Below, piece after piece: positions 42,800-53,887 of a DNA stretch of 64,000 bases. Where the stretch lies: assembly GCA_030710605.1 (NCBI GenBank), contig CP092874.1, forward strand, positions 67,994,658 to 68,058,657, given 5' to 3'. The position numbers were made by a program, and so were the translations under genes. How positions within the stretch are numbered: position 1 is the first letter of the stretch; each line of letters starts with the position of its first letter. This stretch comes from Cordylochernes scorpioides (lineage: Eukaryota; Arthropoda; Arachnida; Pseudoscorpiones; Chernetidae). Under the pieces are notes generated by a model. The model was not told where the DNA came from, searched no databases, and saw only the letters and a program-made list of their open reading frames with translations.

Positions 42800-43852
42800 T
42801 GCTACTTCCAACCCTTCATCTTCTAACTCAAATGATTTACCAACAGTTAATTTGACCAATAGAGCGACCAATCTTCAAGTTTATCAACATCAACACATTA
42901 GTCAACTCCACCCCAATAGAAGCATTCATAGATACAGGTTCAACCATCAGCATAATGTCATATTCCCAATTCAAAAATTTGAATCTACAAACGGAACCAT
43001 CATCATCCATTTACATCAATCAAGCTAATTCCAGAACAAGAAGCTTTGGTCACGTTAAAGTCAACCTTACTATCAGTCACATCACCCATCAGATAGATTT
43101 ACACATCCTCAGAAACTTCATGTACCCCCTTCTACTAGGTCTTAACGTGGGAACTCTGTTCAATCTTCATGTCGACATCAAGAATGGTGTTGTGACTACT
43201 AAAAGACCATCTTTGTATAATTGTAAATTTCAGGCGAATCATTTGAGACCAGAAACAAATCAAACCCTCGACAAGATATTGCATAAATATACAACTATTT
43301 TTAGTGAAAATTATTTTGATGTAGGAAAAATGAAAGTAGCAAAACACAACATCCATACCGTTCCTCATCCGCCTATCGAACTTCGACCATATCGAAGATC
43401 AGCCTCAGAGTATGATGAGATAAAACGACAGGTTGAAGATTTAAAGAAAAAAGACTAGTTCGAGAAGCCCTTGGGCCTTCCCAGTCACACTCTCACCAAA
43501 GGCGGATGACCAAAAGAGGCTTTGAGTTGATTACCGCCGCCTCAATGCCCTTACCATTGACGACAAGATACCTCTGCCTAACATTCAAGAAGTCATCGAT
43601 CGTCTTCAGGGAGCGAAATACTTCACTTCGTTGGACATCGCTTCAGGTTATTGGCATGTCGAAATGGCTCCAGACAGCACAGAGAAGACAGCATTCATCA
43701 CCAACGAAGGGCTTTATGAGTGGTCAGTAATGCCTTTTGGGTTGAAAAACGCCCCTGCTACTTTTCAGCGGATCATACAACAAACCCTTGGTCCATTAAT
43801 GTACAAGGGGTGCATTAACTATCTTTATGATTTCATCATATATTCTAAAACT
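42800..43852 (+). pseudogene. pol: Pol of element D, protease and first part of RT
   Basis: Protease shows EAFIDTGSTISIM (DTG at 42931-42939). The RT start has LRPYRRSASEYDEIK, then shifts at about 43460. It continues with SLDIASGYWHVEM, ITNEGLYEWSVMPFGLKNAPATF and YLYDFIIYSKT. The last block should contain YxDD; the first Asp is Tyr here, so RT is inactive. Copia J interrupts directly after SKT. Confidence 0.8.
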
Positions 43853-46800
43853 TGTTGTATTTCAATTTGATTACACACACAGCGCTTAACGTTAATTATT
43901 CTTTAATTAACTACAAAAAGGTGAAAGGATTATATATATTGATGAAATGGTAATCATGGGGAAAGAAAATATAAGTCAGCGCGGCTACGCTGATGTAGGC
44001 TACCAAAACAGATTGTGAAAGTACGGGTGTGACGTCAGCTCCGGTGTTGCCGAAGTTAACCGCCCGCCGTCACGGTCCAGCAGTCTCCTCCCTCGAAGTG
44101 ATCTCTTATTCATGGATTACTTCGCCGCTTAAAAGTCTCGAACGATGAAGTTCATGTAGGTTTCTCCCCAGTGGCTTGGTCAAAATGTCCGCTAGGTTTC
44201 TTCCACTTGTAACATAGTCCAGTTGAATCACACCGTCATCCACCTTTTCTCTGACGAAGTAATATCTAATAGAGATGTGCCTGAACTTGGATCGGCTGAT
44301 GTAGCTCTTGGCGTGTGCTATAGCCGCTTGGTTATCGCACCACACCGGAGTTGGCTCAACCATATTATGTGTTATATCCAAATGGTTCAGGAACTCCCTG
44401 ATCCATGTCACTTCCCTGACAGACGATGATAGGGAAACGTATTCCGCCTCCATTGTGCTGAGGGCGGTGACAGTTTGCTTTGAACTTTGCCATAGGATTG
44501 GAGCGCCTGCAAACATCACTAGGTAACCCGATGTACTCTTTCTGTCTTCCAAATTGGTTCCCCAAACTGCATCTGAATAGACACACAGTTGTTCCCCAGT
44601 CCGTCTATAGGTGATGCCTAGATGCTCTGAAGATTTTGAGTATCTTAAAATTCGTTTCGAAGCAACCCAGTGTTTTCTAGTGTACTTTGAACAATAGCGA
44701 GACAATTGACTTACTGCATAGGCAATGTCTGGCCTTGTCTGCTGTGAAAGGTAGAGCAGTCCACCAATTAGTTCACTGTAGGGAAGGTCTTGGCAGTTTT
44801 CCTCATCTTCTTCCTCAAGAATTTCTGGTCTGGTTTACATCAGCGTTGAGACTTCTCTTCCTTCCTGAAGATTGAACCGTTCCAGTAGACTTTTTATATA
44901 GGCTCTTTGTGTTAGAGTTACGCATCTACCCTTTGATCAAGTGAAGTTGACACCAAGCAGGTAGGATACTGGTCCGATGTACTTCGTTTCGAAGTGACCT
45001 CTCAGCAGTTCAATGCACTTTTCTCTCACTTCTTGATTCTCTGTCAGAGTAAGAATATCATCCATGTATAATGATAAGATTATCATTCCTTCGTTCAGCT
45101 TGAGCTTGTAGACACAAGGGTCAACTGGATTCCTCATAAATCCCTTTTTCTTCAACCACTCATCAAGGCACTTGTTCCAACATCTGCCGCTTTACTTCAG
45201 TTCGTACAGAGACCTTTTGAGTTGGCAGTAAAGATGTTCCTCACCAGGTTTAACAAAGCCTTCTGGTTGTTCCATGTAGATCACTTGGTCAAGCTTGCCG
45301 TAGAGATAAGCACTTTTCACGTCATATTGGTCTATGAACCAGTTATTTTCAACACCTATTGCTGTGAGCAGTCTTGTTGTTTCAAAACTAGAAACAGGTG
45401 AGTAAATCTCATCATAATCGATTCCCTTTTGTTGAGTGAAGCCCCTTGCCACAAGTCGGGCCTTGTATCTAACTACTTGACCCTCGGCGTTGGTCTTCTT
45501 GTGTAGTACCCACTTGCAAGCAATTGGGGCAGAGTATTTTGGTAGTTCTGTTAGTTCCCAAACTTTGTGCTTTCTCAAGGATTCCAATTCTTCTTCGATT
45601 GCTTCGAGCCAATGCTCAGCTTCAGGGCCTTGGATAGCATCTTTATACGAAGTAGGGGATCTCCCTTATTTACTTCAGTACTGAGGAGTTCAATTGAGTT
45701 CTGAGCATTTCTCTGGTTCCTTAGGATCATTGGATGAGATCGAGTAGGAGAAGGCTTCACAATATCTTCATTATGGCTGTCCTCTTCTGTAGGTATCACG
45801 TCTTCTTGATCTAATAAAGACACTGGATACTCTTCAATCTCCCGTTGAGTCCCATAGCTGTAGTGTTCAACTGATGGAAGCACCTCCCGGTTGCTGTCGT
45901 TCCTCGATACATCACTCTCTCTGAAGACACAGTCCCGAGATTCCACCACTTTCTTCATCTCAGGAATCCACACTCTGTAGCCACGTCCTCTGAGTGCATA
46001 TCCAACAAGGTTACCTTTGACAGCTCTCCTTTCGAGTTTGGATTTACGGACTTGTCTTGGAACATGGACAAATACTTGACAGCCAATAGCTCTTATGTGT
46101 TTAAGGCTAGGCTTGTTCCCTGTCCACATTTCATATGGCGTGCTTTCACCATTGTGATTGTTGAAAACTCTGTTTCTGACATAGGCGGCGGTGTAAGTCA
46201 GCTCCGCCCAGGAAGCCTTTGGCAGACCACTTCCAGATATAGTGCCCGTGACAAAATCTAGGAGTGTCCTATTCATTCTTTCTGCCACACCATTCTGTTG
46301 GGGTGTATACGCCATAGTGTGTTCATGAACTATTTAAACGCTTGTGCAGAAAGTGTCCCATTCCTTGGAACAAAATTCCAAGCCATTATCCGTACATATT
46401 CGTTTTAGTTTCCGGCTGGTTTGTTTCTCAGATTCTTGAATCCACTCTTTGACTTTTCCCAGGGTTCCGCCTTTGTTTTTCAGGAAAAATACACTTGTAT
46501 ATCTCGTAGATTCATCAATGATGGTTAAGACGTACTTGGCTCCTCCCCAGCTCAATACGTCAAGTGGACCCATCAAGTCCGTATGCACCAAGTCCAACGG
46601 CATGATTTCTTTTTCCTCCTTGTGTTAGTGCTGAAGGAATGGCAGACGGTAAAACTTGCCGATCAAGCAGTCTTCGCACTTTTCTGGCTTCGCCTGGCTG
46701 CAATCAAGTCCTCTTACGCTTTGGTTCTTGGTCATCTTTGCTATCGTATATGCATTTACATGCATCAGCCTTTTGTGCCAAAGTTCCAGTGTAAGCTCTT

Positions 46801-47180
46801 CCTTGCATTCAGATGCAAGAGAAACACGATCATTCTGATCTATCGAAGAGGATGGAGTAGTCTGGACGTATTAAAGTCTACCCAGCTTCTTATCCTCTAT
46901 CAAGAGTTTACCTTTCATGTCCATAATGTGGCAACCACTCTTATTGAAGACAACTTTTCTAACGTTTTCTATCATTTGGAGTACAGACAGAACACTGTGA
47001 CGCATATCTGGAACGTACAAGGTGTTCTGGGCAACCAAATTCTCCCTTGTGTCCAACAATATTGGCACTGACAGTACCGATACCACATGCTTCTATAGAA
47101 GAGCAATTCGCAACAGTGATGGAACTCATATTGCTTGTGCACTCTTTCAGGCATGTGAAGTAATCTCTCTTGGGAGTCAT
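43853..47180 (-). mobile_element. Element J: copia retrotransposon, 5'-truncated
   Basis: A 3' LTR of about 230 bp (43853-44082; TGCTGGACCG to ATACAACA on the element strand) is preceded by the purine tract GAGGGAGGAGAC. The coding order protease-integrase-RT-RNase H is diagnostic of copia. There is no 5' LTR and no gag: the element stops abruptly at the protease (MTPKRDYF, 47180) against ACT TTA GAA of element D. ACT occurs on both sides, and the 5-base flanks AAACT and ATACT differ by one. It was therefore inserted truncated or lost its front end with little damage to the target. Confidence 0.8.
44106..47180 (-). pseudogene. pol: Copia pol (protease, integrase, RT, RNase H), broken
   Basis: From the element 5' side: protease tail (MTPKRDYFTC, TLYVPDMRHSVLSV), a gap near 46600-46870 without a clean frame, integrase (DLMGPLDVLS, TIIDESTRY, CTDNGLEF, PQQNGVAERMNR), a linker (PTRSHPMILRNQRN), RT (ARLVARGFTQQKGIDY, VKSAYLYGKLD, LYMDDILTL) and RNase H (YSDAVWGTNLEDRKSTSGY, ALSTMEAEYVSLS, CDNQAAI). 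Frames change near 46320, 45580, 45190 and 44930. The catalytic boxes remain readable but no full polyprotein can be made. Confidence 0.85.
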
Positions 47181-49095
47181 ACTTTAGAAGAACATTTTGA
47201 CCTTCTATCAGAAGTGCTAGAAAAATTATATTCCCAAAACCTCAAGCTCAAGCTTCAAAAATGTTCTTTTATCAGAGAAGAAATAGAACATATTGGATAT
47301 ATCATCAAATACAATCAGGTTACACCTTCACCTCGGAAAATAGAAGCCGTTAAAAGTTTCCCAATCCCCAAAACAGTCAAAAACAAACAGCAATTTCACG
47401 GTTTGTGTGGTTATTATCGAAGATTTATAAAAGATTTCAGTTCAATAGCACAACCTCTAACAGATTTATTGAAGAAAGATAAAATTTTACACTGGTCTGA
47501 AATTCACCAAAAAGCATTTGAAACTTTGAAGAATTTAATCACACAACTTCCAGTTCTGGCAATGTACGATCCCACCTTACCATGTAAGCTCTACACCGAT
47601 GCCTCAGAACAAAGACTTGGTGCAATTCTTGCACAGAAACATCTAGATGGCAGAGAACAGGTTGTTTCCTATTTCTCAAAACGGCTCAACCCAACCCAGT
47701 CACGCTACACCGCTACAGAGTTGGAATGTTTTGCCATCATCGAAGCAGTCAGACATTTCAACAACTACCTAGACAAGCCATTCCAAATTTTCACTGATCA
47801 TAGTGCTTTAAAATGGCTATTGAATCATAAAAACCCTGGGGGAAGGCTTTTCCGTTGGTCAATGTAGCTATCTTCTTGATCGTTCACCATTATCCACAGA
47901 GCAGGAGGACAGCAAACACATGTTGACGCACTTTCCAGGAATCCAGTGTGCACATTCATAATCGAAGATAATATGAAGATTGATCAACAACAGGCAGACT
48001 TGCGATTTGTAAAGAACCCTCAAATTAAAAGTGGCATTGTCACTATACGAATTCGAGGCCATTCCAAAGCAGTTGTACCTGATTCCCTACGGGCAAAATG
48101 TCTTCACCACTTTCATGAGGACTTTGGACATCCTAGGAAAAACAAAACATTGAAGCTGATTTCCACATATTACTGGTGGCCAAAAATGCTCAGGACCATA
48201 AAAGAGTGTGTTTCTTCATGTAAAGTTTTCAGCTCAGCAAACAGTCAAACCAACCGACAATAGGCCACTACCAAATACCAGACAGCGACCTCCAACCATT
48301 TGACCTCATTGGACTCGATACAATTGTTTTGGGAAATGAAGCCAAGAACACCAGACATAAGTATCTCCAGGTCATCATAGATCACCATAGTCGTTACATT
48401 TGGGCATCTCCCACAGCATCCAATAATTCAGCTGCCATCCTCAACATCCTTAGACAGCTGTTATCTTCTGGAGTAGCAATAAAACGTATTCTGACAGACA
48501 ATGGTTCGAATTTCACAAGTAGAAGCTTCAAAAATTTTCTGGCGGAAAATAAAATTGCCCATTCCCTTGCTACTCCATTTAATCCTCAGACATGTGGAAT
48601 GGTAGAAAAGGCTAACCATACCCTTCTCACAAGATTGAGAGCTGCAATTTTGGAAAAACCGAAACAAAAATGGTCGACACTTGTACCATTTATTGTCAAG
48701 ACATACAACCAGACCCCACATGAAGTAACCAAATTCAGCCCAAAGTTTCTTCTGTATGGGATTGATGAATCACCAACTTTTGCTGACCATCCCATCACTT
48801 TAGAAGAAGCAAGAGGTCTGGCTCGCGAGAATACCAGAAAATCTCAGATAAAGAGGAAGAATCATCATGATGATAACATCCAGATGTGGAATTCTCTGAG
48901 GGAGATCAAGTAATGAGAACTGTCGCAAAGCACCATCCATGCTGGTTTAAACTCAGCCCAAGACATCAAGGCCCTTTCTTCGTTAAGAAGGAGATCAGCA
49001 GTCTAGTCTATGACATCCAAGACACCGAAGGACGAGTGTATCGGGCTCATGCTTCTCAACTTCGATCTTTCAAGGACAGGGAGTCCTTGGGAGCC
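47181..49095 (+). pseudogene. pol: Pol of element D, RT thumb, RNase H and integrase
   Basis: It resumes D's RT exactly where J entered (TLEEHFDLLSEVLEKL). Then come YRRFIKDFSSIAQPL, RNase H TDASEQRLGAIL and FTDHSALKWLL, and a frame break at 47867. Integrase shows HEDFGHPRKNKTLKLIS with a degraded finger (CVSSCKVFSS), DHHSRYIWA, RILTDNGSNFTS and CGMVEKANHTL. The third frame (48886-49116) encodes the C-terminal GPFFVKKEISSLVYDI module. The frame that starts upstream of 47163 is only a fusion with antisense J. Confidence 0.8.
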
Positions 49096-49100
49096 GGGGG

Positions 49101-49432
49101 TGTGACGGTGTTTTGACCCACCGCCAATTTTGAACAGCCCTTTCAACCGCCACCACCTCGGCCGGCTGGGTAAGCTAAGTCGGCGCATGCACGGCGGTGG
49201 TGGTGACGTGGTAAGCACGTGGGAGGATACCATTGTTTTGACGGCCACCACGAGCCAACTCCATTTTCATCCATCCATTTTCATCAAACCTTTTTCAACT
49301 CTTCTTCACTAGATTTTAATTTGTAACAATAATAATTAACATTGATATTTATTTTATATTATATTTGTAATAATTAAAATACCTTGGAATGAATAATTGA
49401 ATCATATCTTCAAAACCAGATGAACCACCACA
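49101..49432 (+). repeat. 3' LTR of element D
   Basis: 332 bp, about 2-3% different from the 5' copy by eye, followed by ATAT at 49433-49436. Confidence 0.9.
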
Positions 49433-49436
49433 ATAT

Positions 49437-50096
49437 TAAATAATATAATTTTTAAAAATCGACTTTCTGGTTCACACTTTTGTATCTAATCAATTATGTA
49501 TTTTTTTTATTTCTCTCTATAAAAAAATCTCGGTATAGTTTAGATTAAAATATTTTAAGTGGCATATTTTCAAGTCATATATTTATACACAAGTTTTATA
49601 TTTATTTTACAAATATTGTATAAGATGTGATTAATAAACTTTGTAAAAAAATTCTTAATACATTTTTAATAACATGACGTTATGTTATATTCCAATAGGT
49701 AAAAAAGGTTAGTTTCAGATGTGTTATAAATTAGGCTTGTTTCTGATAGGTTATAAATTAGGTTAGTTTAAGGTGTGTTATAAAAAGGTTAGTTTCATTA
49801 ATTGAAATAGGTTAGTTTCAGATAAATTAAATTAGGTTAGTTTCATCGCTAAATAAGGTTAGTTTTAGATAAGTTGAATTAGGTTAGTTTAAGATAATTA
49901 AAAAAAAAACAATGGTTGCCTGTAAAGTCGGTTTTACGGGCGAAGATTTTAGGTGACAACGGTAGAATATTTATTGATATGAATATAATTAAATTGCACA
50001 ATAGGAACAAGGAATTGAATGAAAATAAGAATTGCACAAATTTTAACTATAGAAATATATTTTGTTTACTAAAACATTGTACATGTAAATTTAAAC
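49437..50096. repeat. AT-rich DNA with an AGGTTAGTTT minisatellite (49690-49900)
   Basis: There is no gene. AGGTTAGTTT or close variants recur about eight times with irregular 20-35-base spacing (AGGTTAGTTTCAGATAAATT and relatives). The short TTAGGTTAG matches are not a telomere array. Confidence 0.6.
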
Positions 50097-50640
50097 TTAA
50101 CTAATTACTATTTGAGTGATTTTGTTGAGGATAGGACGATGATAGGAGAAATATGAAATGAAAGGAAGTGTTTCTGCTGTAATGTGTCTTGCGAAAGTCA
50201 AGTCGATAGTTGTTCCTTTTAACGTAGTTGACTTAGAAACGTTTGATACGCAATCAAGATTATACGTATTTTTCATGAAATTAAGAAACGAGTTGTCAGG
50301 CTTTACGTTTTTGTTGAAATCACCACAAAGAAGAATCGGTATACTAGAATCAACTTGCACGAACGGTGGCACGTACTGGCTGTTGTGAATGTACGGACCG
50401 AGTCCTTGCCATAGTAACATTCCAATATCCTGCATACTAGCTCCTGGATGAATATATACAGCACCGAGTATAAACTTGAAGCTAGTATTAGCGGCGAAGC
50501 AAGTAACTTCAGTCATGCACATGTCACCCTTGGTTTTAATGACACGAGTTACGTCTGTAATCGCAATTTGGAACATTTCCGCCGTAGATGTCGATGATAA
50601 TTTACGATAGATCGCCACTCCACCAGCCGCGTTGGTATTT
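50097..50640 (-). pseudogene. Endonuclease/exonuclease/phosphatase domain, probably a Helentron relic
   Basis: From the first Met at 50618 the frame gives 173 residues, and it is open about seven codons further upstream (NAAGGVAIYRKL). The second half of an EEP fold is visible: PILLCGDFNKNV (GDFN), TTLKGTTIDLTFAR (the TTxDxxF block) and SYFSYHRPIL (in place of SDHxP). The N-terminal catalytic half is absent. This SYFSYHRPI-type domain is common at the C-terminus of arthropod Helentron/Pif1-type transposon proteins, as well as in LINEs. No helicase is nearby, so I call it a relic. Confidence 0.55.
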
Positions 50641-51649
50641 GAAAATCAAAACACTTATTCAGATCGAAGGTTCAAATTTTTGCTAAATAAAATTGAAATT
50701 AAATAAAATTTGTAGTTGTAAATGATGAAGTTGAAAATTGACACATTTGCTTAAATTAGATGTTAAAATTCTTGCTCAACACAGTTTAAATAAAGTTTTC
50801 TTATATCTGCCACTTTTTCTTAATATTTGTAATTTTAAAGAATCAATTCGAAAATCAAAACATTTATTCAGATCGAAGGTTCAAATTTTTGCTAAATAAA
50901 TTTGAAACTATTTAAAATTTGTAAAATAATAATTAATTAATTAATTAATTTTAAACTAATAATTTACTTAACACTATCAACATTTATCAATAGTATGACA
51001 TAACCTATAAACTCAGTTTCTCAACTTTTGTGTCAATCTAACAATTAATCAATCAATCATAGTTTACGGTAATGAAATATCAGTGTACAATTATTTACCT
51101 TTATTGTTGTAGTTGTTGTAAATGACGAATCTAAGCACTCCACATTTTCACTACAGACACAGCTGACGATACTTTAACCACACGTGTGAACTTGTATTAT
51201 GACGCTTTCTTGTTTTTCCAACGCCAAGAACGTTCGAGAAAGACAAAGACAGAGACAAGCATGCGCCTAATTCCCTAGCGCTGCGCGCGCAGCTGCGCGC
51301 GCAGCACTCTCGTTCGGTGACTCATCGTAACGTTACCGGGCGTTACACTTTTTCATAAGTGACTCCCAGCCGCAACCTAATTTAAGACGTTGTCACGTCA
51401 AAAATAATGTTCGGTTTTAGAATAATTAGTTTAATATTTTATTTTTAAAAATGTTTTCTTTACTTTTAAATCTTTTTAAAAATATTATAATTTAAAAATA
51501 TATATTTAAATTGGTAAAATACAAAGTATTTCGCCGAAATTGTATTTTTAACTCGTGTAAAACGCCTCGAAGGTGTAGCGTCGCCTACCAAAGTTGTTGT
51601 TAACTGGGAACGCTCCAAATAGGTTATTACAAAATGAGATTAACTATAT

Positions 51650-51650
<1 letters not shown>
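50641..51650. other. Non-coding DNA with a 210-bp direct repeat, a palindrome and a dispersed repeat
   Basis: A stretch of about 60 bases (TTATTCAGATCGAAGGTTCA, then AAATTTTTGCTAAATAAA) occurs at 50640-50700 and again at 50848-50912. 51280-51305 is a perfect 26-bp GC palindrome. 51320-51326 is an AP-1-type TGACTCA. 51545-51619 is the dispersed repeat shared with 36955-37043, inverted. GC rises locally around 51170-51360, possibly an old promoter for the minus-strand relic. Confidence 0.5.
51280..51305. repeat. Perfect 26-bp GC palindrome
   Basis: GCTGCGCGCGCAG followed by CTGCGCGCGCAGC is its own reverse complement and is made of two GCTGCGCGCGCAGC palindromes overlapping by two bases. Alternating CG runs favour Z-DNA or cruciform. 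It stands out in AT-rich surroundings. Confidence 0.75.

Positions 51651-51681
<31 letters not shown>
51651..51681. repeat. TA microsatellite, left part
   Basis: A run of about 15 TA units. It continues at 53098-53105, 58553-58584 and 59339-59347 after three insertions, so it was one longer (TA)n tract. Confidence 0.8.
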
Positions 51682-51684
<3 letters not shown>

Positions 51685-53097
51685 TGAGTGACATTGAAAA
51701 TGGAACACCAAGAAATAGTGGCCAGAAATTATGCAAATTTCAGGGTAGACGCGCCTAACCGAGTTATGCAAATGATGTAAAATGCGCAGCTCTCGTGCGC
51801 ACATGGAGTAAAATATAAGGGAAGGAACTTGCAGAAAGGACAGTATTCGTGTCGTTATTTCTTCAAGGAAAATCATTGTAGAAATTTTGTTCTTGTGTCA
51901 AAAGACACGTGTAATAACAGAGAATGTCAGGTCATCGTAAACGGAGGCAGTTCAAGCAGACAGACGCTTTTACGAGGGGCATGGTGATCGGACTGAAAAG
52001 GGCAGGTTGGTCCATACGTCAAATCGCAGCTGATACACACCTTGGTGCGTCCACGGTGCACCGACTGTGGAGAAGATGGTTGGAACAAGGGAATGTGGCA
52101 ATTTATAGGAATGTCGGTGCAACCAGAGTGACGTCAGCACGTGTGGATCGGCGTATCCTTCGACAAGCAGTGGCGGCCCCACAAGCCACTTGTACCGCCA
52201 TCCTGCAACATGTGAAAGACACCCTAGATCATTCCATCTCGACCAGAACCATTTCCCGTCGATTGGTTGCTAATGGCTTGCACTCATGCCGTCCGCTAAG
52301 AAGACTGCCATTGACCCCACCGAATAGGCGCCAACGTTTGGAATGGTGCCGGGCTAGATCGACGTGGATGACGGAATGGCACAGGGTCGTGTTCTCAGAT
52401 GAGTCGCGTTTCTGCTTGTCCAGTGATAGTCGCCGTGTACGCGTGTGGCGTCGACGTGGAGAAAGGTCCAATCCGGCAGCAATTGTGGAACGCCCCACCG
52501 TGCGACAACGTGGAATCATGGTTTGGGGCGCAATCGCGTATGATTCCAGGTCACCTTTACTTCGTATTCAGGGCACTATGACGGCCCAACGATACGTTGA
52601 TGATGTGCTGCGACCGGTGACACTCCCCTACCTTCAGGGGGTACCCATTGCCCTTTATCAGCAGGATAACGCCCGACCGCACACTGCTCGCATTAGCCAA
52701 CAAGCTCTGCAAGATGTACAGATGCTTCCCTGGCCACCGTACTCTCCTGATCTCTCACCAATCGAGCACGTCTGGGACATCATTGGACGCCGTTTGCATG
52801 CCTTGCCACAGCCGCGTTCAGAAGACGAACTGTGGCAAATGGTTGAGAGGGAATGGAGAGCCATCCCTCAGGACGCCATCCGTACTCTGATTGACTCTCT
52901 ACCTAGACGTGTTGCTGCGTGCATCGCCGTCCGCGGTGGTCCTACTTGCTACTAAGCCGACGCCGTTCTCGCTCTGTATTATGACTATCATTTTGAAATA
53001 AAGATCACTTATTGTTCGTCCCTGTCTCTCTCTGTCTGCCGAGTTTCATCACTTTCTGGCCACTAATTCTTGGTGTTCCATTTTCAATGTCACGCAG
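51682..53097 (+). mobile_element. Tc1/mariner-type DNA transposon, apparently complete
   Basis: Terminal inverted repeats of about 45 bp: CTGAGTGACATTGAAAATGG and onward at the left mirrors CTGCGTGACATTGAAAATGG read from the right end, continuing through AACACCAAGAAATAGTGGCCAG. TA flanks both sides, as expected for this superfamily, inside a TA microsatellite. A TATA-like motif (AAAATATAAGG) at 51810 and AATAAA at about 52997 bracket the gene. The transposase frame is intact. Confidence 0.9.
51924..52955 (+). CDS. Tc1-like transposase
   Basis: 343 codons, uninterrupted, the usual length for the family. Residues 1-120 hold two helix-turn-helix units for inverted-repeat binding (GWSIRQIAADTHLGASTVHRL, then SISTRTISRRLVANG). 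Catalytic residues are D in VVFSDESRF (about residue 160), D in YQQDNARPHTA (about 250) and E in SPDLSPIEHVWD (about 283). I count 32 residues between the second D and E, against 34 in classical Tc1. A basic nuclear-localisation-like stretch (RRRGERS) lies near residue 175. It would cut the element out and insert it at TA. Of all genes here, this one is the most likely to be functional. Confidence 0.92.
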   Translation: MSGHRKRRQFKQTDAFTRGMVIGLKRAGWSIRQIAADTHLGASTVHRLWRRWLEQGNVAIYRNVGATRVTSARVDRRILRQAVAAPQATCTAILQHVKDTLDHSISTRTISRRLVANGLHSCRPLRRLPLTPPNRRQRLEWCRARSTWMTEWHRVVFSDESRFCLSSDSRRVRVWRRRGERSNPAAIVERPTVRQRGIMVWGAIAYDSRSPLLRIQGTMTAQRYVDDVLRPVTLPYLQGVPIALYQQDNARPHTARISQQALQDVQMLPWPPYSPDLSPIEHVWDIIGRRLHALPQPRSEDELWQMVEREWRAIPQDAIRTLIDSLPRRVAACIAVRGGPTCY

Positions 53098-53105
53098 TAT
53101 ATATA

Positions 53106-53887
53106 TGTGATATCTTGGGACCTCTGGGACCAGTGTTACCTGATGCTAGACGAACCTCGATGTCAACTCTACCGTGCAGTCGTGGTGGAAGTCGACACAG
53201 CTGGGCCAAAGGTGAAATAAACAAACAGAGATTCCACTAAGAAGCGTCTGACATCAAGAAGGAATGGGATGAGGAGAGAGGGAGAGAGATCTTAGAGCAA
53301 GTGTTACCGTTGGGATCCAAGTGAAGACTGCCAATTCTAGGTTCTCGATTTAACACCACGACCTTGCTTCTTTCTAATTGGCTGACCTATTTAGGTGATT
53401 CTTTCCTAATTGGTGGGACTTTTTCACGTGGCCGTAGGCTATTGGTTGACCTACTTAGGTATTGTCTTCTGATTGGGCCTGGCTTATCTCTTTGACGGAG
53501 GATATATATCCGGCCTTGCTACGGAAATACGGGGCGTTACTCTTAGCTTTTATGGTTTCTGCGTTATCAGATACGCCCTGTCCTGTCAGGAAGTATTGAC
53601 TTGTAAATTATTTATAGTTGGGCTGGTTTTAAGCCTCTTTTGCTAGGCCTTGCTTCGACTTCTGTCCTAAGCCTGATTAGTTTTAACCTTAACTTTCTCC
53701 TGTTGGTCTCCATTCCTTCTATCTGTACAGTTGCGATACTTTATTAGATTCTTACGCGGTACAGATTGATGTTAGTTGAGGTTTTCTATGTGCAGTACAT
53801 AAGAAGTTATATACAGTCATGGGGTGGAACATGTGGTAGTCGATATCTAGACTATTTACAACAATTCCATGGTCTTAAATCATCACA
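53106..53887 (+). repeat. 5' LTR of element G
   Basis: 782 bp with a TATA-like GGATATATATCCGG at about 53502 and polyadenylation-type AAATAAAC at about 53216. The primer-binding site TGGCCCCGGATGTGAG begins at 53890. Confidence 0.85.

Larger units (their letters stand above)
41601..49432 (+). mobile_element. Element D: degraded Ty3/gypsy (CsRn1-like), split by copia J
   Basis: LTRs at 41601-41934 and 49101-49432 start TGTGACGGTG and end GAACCACCACA, with ATAT on both sides. About eight differences between LTRs make it clearly older than C and H. TGGCGCAGCCGACAGG follows the 5' LTR as primer-binding sequence, and GGGAGCCGGGGG precedes the 3' LTR as a polypurine tract. The gag-pol has several frameshifts, and the RT box reads YLYD instead of YLDD. 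Copia J sits at 43853-47180. Confidence 0.85.

Noticed and set aside
47022..47180. N-terminal extension of the 281-codon frame
   Set aside because: It is antisense copia sequence fused by chance to the resumed RT of element D.
49690..49900. Arthropod telomere repeat (TTAGG)n
   Set aside because: Only isolated TTAGGTTAG matches occur inside a longer degenerate unit; no run of perfect repeats.
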